Notes: a model not told the origin generated them from the sequence alone. A DNA stretch of 32,019 nucleotides from Clostridiales bacterium (GCA_024693205.1 JAILLJ010000057.1:1-32019); one strand, 5' to 3'. Counted from the first letter of the stretch, positions 10,433 through 19,589 are shown. Program-made: numbers and translations.

Positions 10433-11356
10433 ATGACAGATTTTCCGAAAAGACTTGAAGAGATCAATCAATACGCCGAGAGCGATCCAAAGGGGCTCAT
10501 AGAGACGTCCGAAAAGAGATACGGCGCGATAATAGACAGCGTAGTCGAAAAGGTAAACGAAAACAACTTAAATACCGTTATAATGCTCGCGGGGCCGAGC
10601 TCCGCGGGAAAGACGACGACGGCACGGATATTGAGGGATAAGCTGACGGAAAGCGGCGTTTCCGCTTACGAGATATCGCTCGACGACTTCTATCTCGGCG
10701 CGGATATGGCGCCCGTCGGACCCGACGGCGAAAAGGATTTTGAGACGGTCGAAGCGCTCGACCTGCCGTTTTTGAAAGAGACGATCAAAAAGCTTCTCTC
10801 CGGAGAAGGCTGTGATATACCGATATTCGATTTCAAAACGAGCAAAAGAAGCGACAGATGGAACCATATCGAGCTTAAAGAGGGCGACGTCGTGATTTTT
10901 GAGGGGCTTCACGCTCTCAATCCCGTTATCACCGACGACTTTGAAAACGAAAACCTCATAAAGCTTTATATAAGTCTTCTTACGCGTATCTACGATAAGG
11001 ACGACAATATAATAATCAGCAGGCGCGACGCGAGGCTCATAAGAAGGATCGTGCGCGACTACAACCACAGAGGAAGCTCGGTCGAAAAGACGTTCGAGCT
11101 ATGGCAAAAGGTCAAGAGCGGCGAGAATAAATATCTTTTCCCTTATGAAGACGAGGCATACCTTAAAATAGATTCCTTCCACCCGTATGAGGAATGTATG
11201 ATACGGGACTGCGCGATCGAGATATTGTCCCGGCTTTCGCCCGAAAGCGAATATTACGAAAAGGGCATGGGTCTTATCGAAAACCTCAAAAAGTTTTCGT
11301 CGATCCCGCTTTGTATGCTGCCCGGAGATTCTATCCTCAATGAGTTTATGAAGTAA
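10433..11356 (+). CDS. Uridine kinase-like nucleoside kinase
   Basis: Walker A AGPSSAGKTTTA, LDDFYLG, FEGLHALNP, RLIRRIVRDYNHRG. Confidence 0.8.
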   Translation: MTDFPKRLEEINQYAESDPKGLIETSEKRYGAIIDSVVEKVNENNLNTVIMLAGPSSAGKTTTARILRDKLTESGVSAYEISLDDFYLGADMAPVGPDGEKDFETVEALDLPFLKETIKKLLSGEGCDIPIFDFKTSKRSDRWNHIELKEGDVVIFEGLHALNPVITDDFENENLIKLYISLLTRIYDKDDNIIISRRDARLIRRIVRDYNHRGSSVEKTFELWQKVKSGENKYLFPYEDEAYLKIDSFHPYEECMIRDCAIEILSRLSPESEYYEKGMGLIENLKKFSSIPLCMLPGDSILNEFMK

Positions 11357-11393
11357 AATTAAAGACATAATATAATTGTCGGGAAGTGTTGTT

Positions 11394-13193
11394 TTGGCAG
11401 AAAAAAGAAAAAACCAATCCATGTTGAACGGCGCTATCATACTTGCCGTTGCCACAGTGCTCGTAAAGATGATAGGAGCGCTTTATAAGATCCCTCTGAC
11501 CGATCTTATCGGAGCCGTCGGAAGGGGCTATTTCAACTCCGCGTATGAAATTTACACGCCCATCTACGCCATATCCATGGCGGGACTTCCCGTCGCCGTC
11601 TCGCGTCTCGTCTCCGAGAACGTGGCGCTCGGAAATTATAATAACGCGAGAGCCATCTACAAGGTGGCGACGAAGCTGTTTCTTATAACGGGTCTTGCGG
11701 GGACTACGCTGATGTTCCTTATCGCGTACCCTTACACGAATTACGTCGCCGATCCGCGAAATCTTCCGGCCGTACTGTCGATCGCGCCTTCGATCTTTTT
11801 CTGCTGCGCGATGTCGTCGTACAGGGGCTATTACGAGGGACTTCGCAACATGACTCCGACCGCCGTTTCACAGGTCATCGAGGCCGCCGGCAAGCTCGGT
11901 CTCGGTCTCGGACTTTCCTCGGCTATATTGAAATACGGACTTAAACAGTTCAATAACGGCGGAATAGTCTTCGGACAAAAGGCGGGAAATCTCTCCGAGG
12001 CATACAGCCTTATTTATCCCTTTGCCGCCGCGGGAGCCGTTTTGGGCGTCACGGTCGGAACTGTCCTGGGGCTCGCCTATCTCGTGATCCGTTTTAAAAT
12101 AAAGGGAGACGGATTTACGAGGGAGGAGCTTGTCAATTCCCCCGAGGCCGATACATCGAGGACGCTCGTCAAAAGGATAATCCTTTTCGCAGTCCCGATG
12201 GTCATTAGCGCGCTTATCTTAAACGTCACAAATCTCATTGACACGGTGACGATACAAAAGAGGCTTGCGACCGCCATTGCGCTCGATCCCGTGCTTATCA
12301 AGTCGATGTACAGGGAGTCTATCCTCGCTTCCGAGACGCTGGACAAGGATCTTGTAAAATATCTCTACGGGACATACGGCTCCGTGCTCGATTTCAGAAA
12401 CCTTATCCCGACTATAACGATGTCCTTAGGCGTCAGCGCGCTTCCCGCTCTGTCGGCGGCGTGGGCGGTCGAGGACAGACACGATATAAGAGTAACGATA
12501 GAGTCGGTCCTTCGCGTAACGATGCTGATAGCGCTTCCCGCAGGCTTCGGAATGGCGGTGCTTTCAAAGCCCATTTTGAGCCTTGTCTATTCAAACAGCT
12601 CCGATATCATCCCGATAGCGGCGCCGATATTGACCGTTTACGGCCTCGCGACGTTTATAATGGCTCTTTCCTCGCCCGTAACGAGTATGCTCCAGGGCAT
12701 AGGAAGGACAGATATCCCGGTCAAGACGATAGTCGTCGGAGCGGCGGTCAAGATAACATGTAACTATATCCTTGTCGGAACGCCTAAATACAACATCAAC
12801 GGCGCGCCCGTCGGTTCGATCTTATGTTATATCATAATAGTCGGACTGAACATCTTCTTCCTTTTGAGGATAAGCAAGACGAAGGTGAACGTCCTGTCGG
12901 TATTTTTAAAGCCGCTTTTCTGCGCCGTGCTTTCGGCGGCGGCGGCAAGAGCGTCTTACGGGCTTGTAAACAAGTTCCTTTCGCCGAGGCTTTCTGGCCT
13001 CAGCGTCAGCGGGATCGTCGCGAGAATACTCAGTCCCAACACGTTTTCGGTGCTTATCGCCATCGTTGCGGCGGTGCTTGTCTACGTAATTGCGCTGTTT
13101 TTGACCAAAGCTTTATCAAAAGATGACATTATTATGCTTCCAAAGGGAGAAAAAATTGCAAAAAGGCTTGAAAAATATGGACTTTTGAGTTAA
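11394..13193 (+). CDS. SpoVB/YabM/MurJ-like oligosaccharide (lipid) flippase
   Basis: Polytopic membrane protein (LAVATVLVKMIGALYKIPLTDLIG...YEIYTPIYAISMAGLPVAVSRLVSE) typical of the SpoVB branch of the MATE/MOP superfamily; precedes mazG as yabM precedes yabN in Bacillus. TTG 11394 with GGGAAG upstream preferred over 11376, which overlaps a TATAAT. Confidence 0.82.
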   Translation: MAEKRKNQSMLNGAIILAVATVLVKMIGALYKIPLTDLIGAVGRGYFNSAYEIYTPIYAISMAGLPVAVSRLVSENVALGNYNNARAIYKVATKLFLITGLAGTTLMFLIAYPYTNYVADPRNLPAVLSIAPSIFFCCAMSSYRGYYEGLRNMTPTAVSQVIEAAGKLGLGLGLSSAILKYGLKQFNNGGIVFGQKAGNLSEAYSLIYPFAAAGAVLGVTVGTVLGLAYLVIRFKIKGDGFTREELVNSPEADTSRTLVKRIILFAVPMVISALILNVTNLIDTVTIQKRLATAIALDPVLIKSMYRESILASETLDKDLVKYLYGTYGSVLDFRNLIPTITMSLGVSALPALSAAWAVEDRHDIRVTIESVLRVTMLIALPAGFGMAVLSKPILSLVYSNSSDIIPIAAPILTVYGLATFIMALSSPVTSMLQGIGRTDIPVKTIVVGAAVKITCNYILVGTPKYNINGAPVGSILCYIIIVGLNIFFLLRISKTKVNVLSVFLKPLFCAVLSAAAARASYGLVNKFLSPRLSGLSVSGIVARILSPNTFSVLIAIVAAVLVYVIALFLTKALSKDDIIMLPKGEKIAKRLEKYGLLS

Positions 13194-13196
13194 AAT
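13168..13196 (+). promoter_or_regulatory. Sigma-A type promoter upstream of mazG
   Basis: TTGAAA (13168-13173), 17-bp spacer, TAAAAT (13191-13196), spanning the 3' end of the flippase gene. Confidence 0.6.
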
Positions 13197-13232
13197 AGGT
13201 ACTGTTGTTTCAGAAAGCTTAAAGGAGAGGCC

Positions 13233-14027
13233 ATGACCGAGGATTTTGAGTTCAAAAAAAACTACGATATCGCCGATCTTCTCGATATAATGAAGCGGCT
13301 TCGCGCGCCCGGCGGATGTCCGTGGGACGCCGTCCAGACGCATGAGAGCATCAAGAAAAACCTCATCGAGGAGACATACGAAGTTATCGAGGCGATCAAT
13401 AAAAAGGACAGGGATCTTCTTTTAGAAGAGCTTGGCGACCTTCTTATGCAGGTCGTTTTCCACGCCGAGATCGAAAACGAGAAGGGCGAGTTTGATTTCA
13501 GCGACGTCTGCGACGGAGTCTGTAAAAAGCTTATCGAGCGCCATCCCCACGTTTTCGGAGAGACAGAGGTAAATTCCGTCGACGACGTTCTGACAAATTG
13601 GGACAACATCAAGAGAAAGAGCAAGGGACAGAAAAAGGGCAGCGAACCGATGCTGTCTGTTCCGAGAGAGCTTCCGGCGCTGATGCGCGCTTCCAAGGTA
13701 CAGCAAAAGGCTAAGAAGGCCGGCTTCGATTGGGACGACGTATCGGGCGCGCTTTCAAAGCTTTCCGAAGAGACGGACGAACTTAAAGAAGCGATAAACG
13801 GAAACGGCGACGTCAAAAACGAGCTCGGCGACCTTCTTTTCAGCGCGGTGAACGTGTCGAGATTTATCGACTGCGACGCGGAGGAGGCTCTTACCGCTTC
13901 GACGGATAAATTCATCGAACGGTTCCGCAAGCTTGAAGCCCTTGCAAAAGAAAGAAACATCGATCTCGAAACCTCCTCTCTTTCCGAGATGGACAAGCTT
14001 TGGGACGAGGTAAAAATGGGCGAATGA
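13233..14027 (+). CDS. mazG: MazG family nucleoside triphosphate pyrophosphohydrolase
   Basis: LLDIMKRLRAPGGCPWDAVQTHESIKKNLIEETYEVIEAI and EELGDLLMQVVFHA; second MazG repeat ELGDLLFSAVNVSRF; AGGAGAGG SD. Confidence 0.93.
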   Translation: MTEDFEFKKNYDIADLLDIMKRLRAPGGCPWDAVQTHESIKKNLIEETYEVIEAINKKDRDLLLEELGDLLMQVVFHAEIENEKGEFDFSDVCDGVCKKLIERHPHVFGETEVNSVDDVLTNWDNIKRKSKGQKKGSEPMLSVPRELPALMRASKVQQKAKKAGFDWDDVSGALSKLSEETDELKEAINGNGDVKNELGDLLFSAVNVSRFIDCDAEEALTASTDKFIERFRKLEALAKERNIDLETSSLSEMDKLWDEVKMGE

Positions 14028-14040
14028 GCCTGAAACGAAA

Positions 14041-14049
14041 TGATATACT
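14041..14049 (+). promoter_or_regulatory. Possible extended -10 promoter for the HU gene
   Basis: TGaTATACT; no good -35 at the right spacing, so tentative. Confidence 0.4.
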
Positions 14050-14092
14050 TAACGGTATTTCATATAACAAATTAAATTGGAGGACTATTAAA

Positions 14093-14368
14093 ATGAACAA
14101 AGCAGAACTTATCGGCGCTGTTGCGTCAAAGGAAAATATTGAGAAGAAAGTCGCTGAAAAGGCAGTCAACGCTGTCTTCACAACGCTGACCGACGCTCTT
14201 GCTTCCGGCGAAAAGGTCCAGATCATCGGATTCGGAACCTTTGAGGTACGCGACAGAGCTGAGAAAAAGGCAAGAAATCCCAAGACAGGCGAAGAGGTCA
14301 TTGCGCCCGCAACTAAGGTTCCCGCGTTCAAGGCAGGCAAATCACTTAAAGAAGCAGTGGTAAAATAA
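14093..14368 (+). CDS. HU-family DNA-binding protein
   Basis: MNKAELIGAVASKENIEKKVAEKAVNAVFTTLTDAL...GFGTFEVRDRAEKKARNPKTGEEV; TTGGAGG SD. The listed start 14000 lies inside mazG. Confidence 0.95.
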   Translation: MNKAELIGAVASKENIEKKVAEKAVNAVFTTLTDALASGEKVQIIGFGTFEVRDRAEKKARNPKTGEEVIAPATKVPAFKAGKSLKEAVVK

Positions 14369-14387
14369 TCACGGTCTGTTTATTAAA

Positions 14388-14445
14388 GCGTGCCTCTTAC
14401 GGCGGCTGTCTTTTTCGGGACGGTCGCCTTGAGGGCACGCTTTTT
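14388..14445 (+). terminator. Rho-independent terminator downstream of HU
   Basis: GCGTGCCTCTTACGGCGGCTGTC-tttttc-GGGACGGTCGCCTTGAGGGCACGC followed by TTTTTC. Confidence 0.85.
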
Positions 14446-14477
14446 CACTGAAATGACAAAAAGAACGGGTATAAAAT

Positions 14478-14723
14478 ATGAGACTTGATAAGTATTTAAA
14501 GGTTTCGAGAATAATAAAGCGCAGGAGCGTCGCCAACGAGGTCTGTGACGCAAAACACGTGGCGGTAAACGGAAAGACGGCGAGAGCGTCATACGACGTC
14601 AAGGTCGGAGATATAATCGAGATACAGATGGGCTCGTCTCTGACGCGCGTCGAGGTGCTCGACGTCTCGGAATACGCTACGAAGGAAAACGCCGCTCTTA
14701 TGTATAAAATGTTAAACCGATAA
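14478..14723 (+). CDS. S4-domain RNA-binding protein, RqcP/YabO-like
   Basis: MRLDKYLKVSRIIKRRSVANEVCDAKHVAVNGKTARASYDVKVGDII, a small S4 domain; position after mazG/HU matches the yabN-yabO neighbourhood. Confidence 0.88.
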   Translation: MRLDKYLKVSRIIKRRSVANEVCDAKHVAVNGKTARASYDVKVGDIIEIQMGSSLTRVEVLDVSEYATKENAALMYKMLNR

Positions 14724-14750
14724 ATACAAGTACCGTAAGGACGTGATATT

Positions 14751-15725
14751 TTGGGTGCGACAGAATATACCGTATCGCTCAAAAAGGTCATTAAGGATCG
14801 CTCGTATGAGACGATATACTGTCCGCGCGATCCGGACGAATTATATATATCTTCAAAAGAGGTCAACAGACCGGGACTTATCTTTATAGGCTACAGCGAA
14901 TATTTCGATACCGAAAGAGTCCAGTTTCTGGGACTTAAAGAGATCGGATATCTTAAATCGCTTTCCTACCGCGACTGTTACGCCAACATGGAGCTTCTTC
15001 TCGAAAAGAGGCCGCCCTTGATCGTTATAACGAGAAATCTCGATTATCCCGAGGGACTTCTGACATTGGCCGATAAATACGAGGTGCCCGTCGTCAGGTC
15101 GCCTCTCTCGACGTCGAGCTGTATGTCGGAGCTTATCTCATATCTCAGCGTGGAGCTTGCCGAAAGGGTCACGCGCCACGGAGTTATGGTCGAGGTTTAC
15201 GGCGAAGGCGTGCTTATTTTAGGCGACAGCGGAGTAGGTAAGAGCGAGACGGCGATGGAGCTTATCAAAAGAGGCCACAGGCTTATTGCCGACGACGCGG
15301 TCGAAATAAGAAAGGTGTCCTCAAATACTCTTTTGGGCTCGGCGCCCGAAAATATCCGCCACTTTATCGAGCTTCGCGGCGTCGGTATTATCAACGCGAG
15401 ACGGCTTTTCGGAATGGGAGCCGTCAAGATAACCGAAAAGATCGATATGGTCGTCCAGCTCGAGCCGTGGGATAAGGACAAGGTCTACGACAGGATGGGT
15501 CTTGACGACGACTATGTGGAGATATTGGGAAACAAAATACCAGTTACCGTCGTTCCCGTTCAGCCCGGACGAAACCTCTCGATAATAATCGAGGCGGCGG
15601 CGATGAACAACAGACAGAAAAAAATGGGCTACAACGCGGCGAGAGAGCTGCTCCACAACCTCGGGATGACAAGCGATATCGTTCCCGCGGAGCATGAGCT
15701 TGAGATATGGCATGAAGGTTACTGA
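14751..15725 (+). CDS. hprK: HPr kinase/phosphorylase
   Basis: Walker A GDSGVGKSETAMELIKRGHRLIADDAVEI, HFIELRGVGIINARRLFG; TTG start. Confidence 0.95.
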   Translation: MGATEYTVSLKKVIKDRSYETIYCPRDPDELYISSKEVNRPGLIFIGYSEYFDTERVQFLGLKEIGYLKSLSYRDCYANMELLLEKRPPLIVITRNLDYPEGLLTLADKYEVPVVRSPLSTSSCMSELISYLSVELAERVTRHGVMVEVYGEGVLILGDSGVGKSETAMELIKRGHRLIADDAVEIRKVSSNTLLGSAPENIRHFIELRGVGIINARRLFGMGAVKITEKIDMVVQLEPWDKDKVYDRMGLDDDYVEILGNKIPVTVVPVQPGRNLSIIIEAAAMNNRQKKMGYNAARELLHNLGMTSDIVPAEHELEIWHEGY

Positions 15726-15735
15726 TGATTATTGT

Positions 15736-15765
15736 TTGATTATTATTGCATTAAAAGCATAGAAT
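15736..15765 (+). promoter_or_regulatory. Possible promoter for the ROK gene
   Basis: TTGATT (15736-15741), 18-bp spacer, TAGAAT (15760-15765). Confidence 0.45.
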
Positions 15766-15781
15766 ACGGAGGATGTGTAAT

Positions 15782-16735
15782 ATGTATAGATTAGGCGTTG
15801 ATCTCGGCGGAACGAATATTGCCGTCGGAGTGGTAGACGACGAAACGATGAAGATCATCGGCAGGGGAAAGATGAAAACAAATCTTCCCCGTTCGGCAGG
15901 ACCTATTTTTGACGATATGGCGTCGGCATGCCTTATGGCGGTAAACGACGCGGGGCTTAAGCTCGACGATATATCGGTCATCGGCATAGGCGCTCCCGGA
16001 ACGATAAATAAAAATACGGGAATAATCGAATTTTCAAACAACTTCGATTTCAAAAAGGTACCCGCGAGAGATATGCTTTCCGAAAGGCTCGGCGGTAAGA
16101 CCGTATATATCGACAACGACGCCAACTGTGCGGCGCTCGGCGAGGCGGTCGCGGGCGCGGGACACGGAGTGTCGAGCTTTGTCGCCATAACTCTCGGAAC
16201 GGGCGTCGGAAGCGGAATAGTTATCGACGGCAAGCTCGTTACGGGCATCAACTTCGCGGCGGGCGAAATGGGACATATGGTCATCTGCGTCGACGGCGAG
16301 AAGTGCAACTGCGGAAGACGCGGCTGCTGGGAGCAGTACGCCTCCGCAACCGCTCTTATAGCCCAGACAAAGGACGCCATGCAGCAAAACCAGAACAGCA
16401 AGATGTGGAACATCGTAAACGACAATATCGACATGGTCGACGGCAGGACGGCGTTTGACGCCATGAGGATGGGCGACGCTGCGGCCGAAAGAGTCGTCGA
16501 AAAATATATCTACTACGTCGCAACGGGAATAATCAATATCATCAATGCGCTTCAGCCCGAAATAATCTGCGTCGGCGGCGGCATAGGCCACGAGGGCGAA
16601 TTCCTTCTTGAACCGCTTCGCAGGCATGTCAAGCGCGAGCGCTACAGCATCTATGCCGCGAAACAGACAAGGATCGAAGCGGCGATGCTCGGAAACGACG
16701 CCGGTATCTTCGGAGCGGCACTTCTTAACGAGTAA
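15782..16735 (+). CDS. ROK family sugar kinase (glucokinase-like)
   Basis: LGVDLGGTNIAVGVVD, GIGAPGTIN, DNDANCAALGEA, ROK Cys motif CNCGRRGCWEQYAS; GGAGG at 15768 supports ATG 15782 over the listed 15773. Confidence 0.92.
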   Translation: MYRLGVDLGGTNIAVGVVDDETMKIIGRGKMKTNLPRSAGPIFDDMASACLMAVNDAGLKLDDISVIGIGAPGTINKNTGIIEFSNNFDFKKVPARDMLSERLGGKTVYIDNDANCAALGEAVAGAGHGVSSFVAITLGTGVGSGIVIDGKLVTGINFAAGEMGHMVICVDGEKCNCGRRGCWEQYASATALIAQTKDAMQQNQNSKMWNIVNDNIDMVDGRTAFDAMRMGDAAAERVVEKYIYYVATGIINIINALQPEIICVGGGIGHEGEFLLEPLRRHVKRERYSIYAAKQTRIEAAMLGNDAGIFGAALLNE

Positions 16736-16762
16736 TACTTCTCAAAACGGAGGAAGGATATA

Positions 16763-17668
16763 TTGGACCCTATTGGCGAAATCAAAAAATACGCCGAAGA
16801 GACAGGCTGTGAAATAAACGAAAACGTGACGCTTTCGGATTATACGTCGTTTAAGATAGGCGGGCCCGCCGAGCTTATGGCGACGCCGCGCGATATTAAA
16901 GAGCTGACTGAGCTTATCTTAAAATGCCGCGAATACGGCGTAAGGCCCTTTATCCTCGGAAACGGAACTAACCTTCTTATTTCCGACGAGGGACTTTCGG
17001 GTCTTACGATCTTCACCGGATATCTTGACAAGACGGAATTTGAGAGCGAAACGGATATCGCCTGTATGGCGGGTGTCAGCGTCGTAAAGCTTTGCAGGGC
17101 GGCGGTCGAGAGGTCGCTTTCCGGTTTGGAATTCGCATACGGTATCCCCGGGAGCGTCGGCGGCGCTGTCTATATGAACGCGGGAGCCTACGGCGGCGAA
17201 TTCAAGGACGTTTTAACAGGCTGCGAATACCTTACGCCGGACGGCGAGATACGCCGCATAGGAAAGGAAGAGATGGATCTTTCCTACCGTCACAGTATTT
17301 TTTCGGATTCCGACAATATCATCCTCCGCGCCTTTATTTCGCTTAAAAAAGACGATAAAGAGGCGATACGCCAAAGGATGGACGACATAATATCGAGGCG
17401 AAGGAGCAAACAGCCGCTTCAGTATCCGAGCGCCGGATCGGCTTTCAAGAGACCGGAGGGGTATTTCGCAGGGGGACTTATCGAGCAGTGCGGCCTTAAG
17501 GGAAAAACGATAGGCGGAGCGCAGATAAGCGAAAAGCACGCCGGCTTTATCATAAACGTCGGCGGGGCAACCGCGCGCGACGTCCTCGACCTTATCGAAT
17601 TTACGAGACAGACGGTCTTTTCAAGGACGGGCGTCATGCTGGAGCCTGAGATAAAGCTAATCAAATAA
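16763..17668 (+). CDS. murB: UDP-N-acetylmuramate dehydrogenase
   Basis: SDYTSFKIGGPAELMATP, LGNGTNLLISDEG, GIPGSVGGAVYMNAGAYGGEF, YRHSIF, PSAGSAFKRPEG; TTG start after GGAGG. Confidence 0.95.
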   Translation: MDPIGEIKKYAEETGCEINENVTLSDYTSFKIGGPAELMATPRDIKELTELILKCREYGVRPFILGNGTNLLISDEGLSGLTIFTGYLDKTEFESETDIACMAGVSVVKLCRAAVERSLSGLEFAYGIPGSVGGAVYMNAGAYGGEFKDVLTGCEYLTPDGEIRRIGKEEMDLSYRHSIFSDSDNIILRAFISLKKDDKEAIRQRMDDIISRRRSKQPLQYPSAGSAFKRPEGYFAGGLIEQCGLKGKTIGGAQISEKHAGFIINVGGATARDVLDLIEFTRQTVFSRTGVMLEPEIKLIK

Positions 17669-18558
17669 TGACCCTCGCGGGTAAAGAGGATGTGAGTTTT
17701 TTGGATGCGGTGATCGTAACAGGCCTTTCCGGAGCGGGAAAATCAAGGGTGGTCGATTCTCTTGAGGATATCGGCTATTTCTGCGTCGACAATATGCCCT
17801 CAAAGCTTATCACGACGTTCTTTCAGCTGATAATCAACTCAAAGGAGACGCACGATAAAATTGCTGTCGTGACGGACGTCCGTGCCGGCGGAAATTTCGA
17901 CTCGTTCGCGACGACGCTCGAGGGGCTTAAAGCGATGAACGTCAGCTATAAGGTCCTTTTCGTGACTGCCGACGACGACGTTATCGTGAGCCGCTTTAAG
18001 CTGACAAGAAGAAAGCATCCCCTTTCCGACAAGCATAACGGGCTTATCAACGACGCCATAGAGGAAGAACATAAGCTGCTTGAGCCGGTTCGCGAGCTTG
18101 CGGATTACATAATAGATACATCCCATACGTCTCCCGCCGAATGCAGGGAGCGCGTGACGGAGATATTCCTTGACAATCCGTCGGGAAGAATGCATATCCA
18201 CGCCATGTCGTTCGGATTTAAATACGGTATGCCCGTCGACGCCGACCTCGTGTTCGACGTCAGGTGTCTGCCCAATCCGTTTTATGTGGACGAGCTTAAA
18301 AGCTGTACCGGACTCGACGCGCCCGTCGAGGAATACGTCATGAAATGGGAAAGCGCTCAGACGTTCAGGGACAAGCTTTTCGATATGATAGATTTCCTTA
18401 TCCCTCTTTTTGAAAAAGAGGGGAAAACACAGCTTGTGATAGCCGTCGGATGTACCGGCGGAAGACACCGTTCCGTCGTGTTTGCGGAGCTTCTCAGCAA
18501 GCACCTCGCCGAAAACGGATGTCTTATAAACGTAAACCACAGAGATATCAAAAAATAA
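17668..18558 (+). CDS. rapZ: RNase adapter protein RapZ / YvcJ-type nucleotide-binding protein
   Basis: VIVTGLSGAGKS Walker A, ATDVRA-like VTDVRAGG, TRRKHPL, DVRCLPNPFY, VAVGCTGGRHRSV-like AVGCTGGRHRSVV. Start uncertain (ATG 17668 or TTG 17701). Confidence 0.93.
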   Translation: MTLAGKEDVSFLDAVIVTGLSGAGKSRVVDSLEDIGYFCVDNMPSKLITTFFQLIINSKETHDKIAVVTDVRAGGNFDSFATTLEGLKAMNVSYKVLFVTADDDVIVSRFKLTRRKHPLSDKHNGLINDAIEEEHKLLEPVRELADYIIDTSHTSPAECRERVTEIFLDNPSGRMHIHAMSFGFKYGMPVDADLVFDVRCLPNPFYVDELKSCTGLDAPVEEYVMKWESAQTFRDKLFDMIDFLIPLFEKEGKTQLVIAVGCTGGRHRSVVFAELLSKHLAENGCLINVNHRDIKK

Positions 18559-18572
18559 CAGCTTTTAGCTTT

Positions 18573-18651
18573 ACGGGGGCTGTCGCATTCGGCGAAGAAC
18601 GAAAAGAAAAAACAGGAAAACGGCGTCTTCGTCTAATGCGGCGGCCCCCGT
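18573..18651. repeat. Intergenic inverted-repeat element, copy A
   Basis: ACGGGGGCTGTCGCATTCGGCGAAGA (18573...) pairs with TCTTCGTCTAATGCGGCGGCCCCCGT (...18651); both arms are similar to the arms of copy B at 28321-28529. Confidence 0.75.
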
Positions 18652-18677
18652 CTTTATAAACACCGGAGGGTAATGAA

Positions 18678-19589
18678 TTGTCTTTTTCATCAGAAGTCAA
18701 AAAAGAGCTTTTATCAATAGATGTTTTAAAGCCGTGCTGTCGCCATGCCGAGGCGTACGGCATGGTCATTTTCGGCAAGACGTTTTCGTCCTCGTCCGTG
18801 TCCTTTAAAACCGACAAAAAGGAGATAGCCGATATCTACGCATCCTTTCTTTCCGAGGAATGTGAGACGGAGCCGGAAACTCTCGAGCGCGAGGGGAAAA
18901 AGATAACGGTGCTTTTAAAAAAAGCGTCCGACAGGCGAAAGGTACTTGAAAAATTCGGCCATTCCCAGAACGAAGTGACCTTGAGGATAAACAGGGCCAA
19001 CATCGCCGACGACTGCTGTTTTTCCGCTTTTCTCCGCGGAGTATTTCTTTCCTGCGGGACGGTCACGTCGCCTGAAAAAAGCTATCATCTTGAATTCGTC
19101 GTGCCTTTTTTGAAGCTTTCAAACGATCTTTTCAGCATCATGTCGGAAATGGAGCTTGAGCCGAAGCACGTCGTAAGAAAGGGCAGCCACATAATCTATT
19201 TCAAGGACAGCGAAAAAATAGAGGATATCCTGACGCTGATGGGCGCCATGAATTCATCGCTCCGCTTTATGGGGATAAAGATGAACAAGGACATGCGAAA
19301 CCATGTGAACAGGCGCGTGAATTTCGAGACGGCAAATATCGGCAGGAGCGTCAACGCCTCCGCCGTACAGATCGAAGCGATAAATAAGATCATCGCCGCG
19401 TCAAAATTCGACGAGCTTCCCGAGCCGCTCCAAAGGACGGCGAGGCTCCGTCTTGAAAATCCCGAGGCGTCGCTGAACGAGCTTGAAAGGCTGACGGATC
19501 ACAGCGTTTCGCGCTCCGGTATCAATCACAGACTTACAAAGCTCACCGAAATAGCGGACGGGCTTTTCGACGATAAGGAGAAAAACTGA
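18678..19589 (+). CDS. whiA: DNA-binding protein WhiA
   Basis: LSFSSEVKKELLSI N-terminus, FLRGVFLSCGTVTSPEKSYHLEFV (LAGLIDADG-like), NRRVNFETANIGRSVNASAVQIEAI, C-terminal HTH region LNELERLTDHSVSRSGINHRL; TTG after GGAGGG. Confidence 0.93.
   Translation: MSFSSEVKKELLSIDVLKPCCRHAEAYGMVIFGKTFSSSSVSFKTDKKEIADIYASFLSEECETEPETLEREGKKITVLLKKASDRRKVLEKFGHSQNEVTLRINRANIADDCCFSAFLRGVFLSCGTVTSPEKSYHLEFVVPFLKLSNDLFSIMSEMELEPKHVVRKGSHIIYFKDSEKIEDILTLMGAMNSSLRFMGIKMNKDMRNHVNRRVNFETANIGRSVNASAVQIEAINKIIAASKFDELPEPLQRTARLRLENPEASLNELERLTDHSVSRSGINHRLTKLTEIADGLFDDKEKN

Noticed and set aside
11371-11376. TATAAT upstream of the flippase gene
   Set aside because: No -35 at suitable spacing, so not called as a promoter; used only to question the 11376 start.
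13262-13996. 244-aa minus-strand ORF antisense to mazG
   Set aside because: Ser/Phe-rich shadow of an unambiguous MazG gene with no recognisable domain or start signal.
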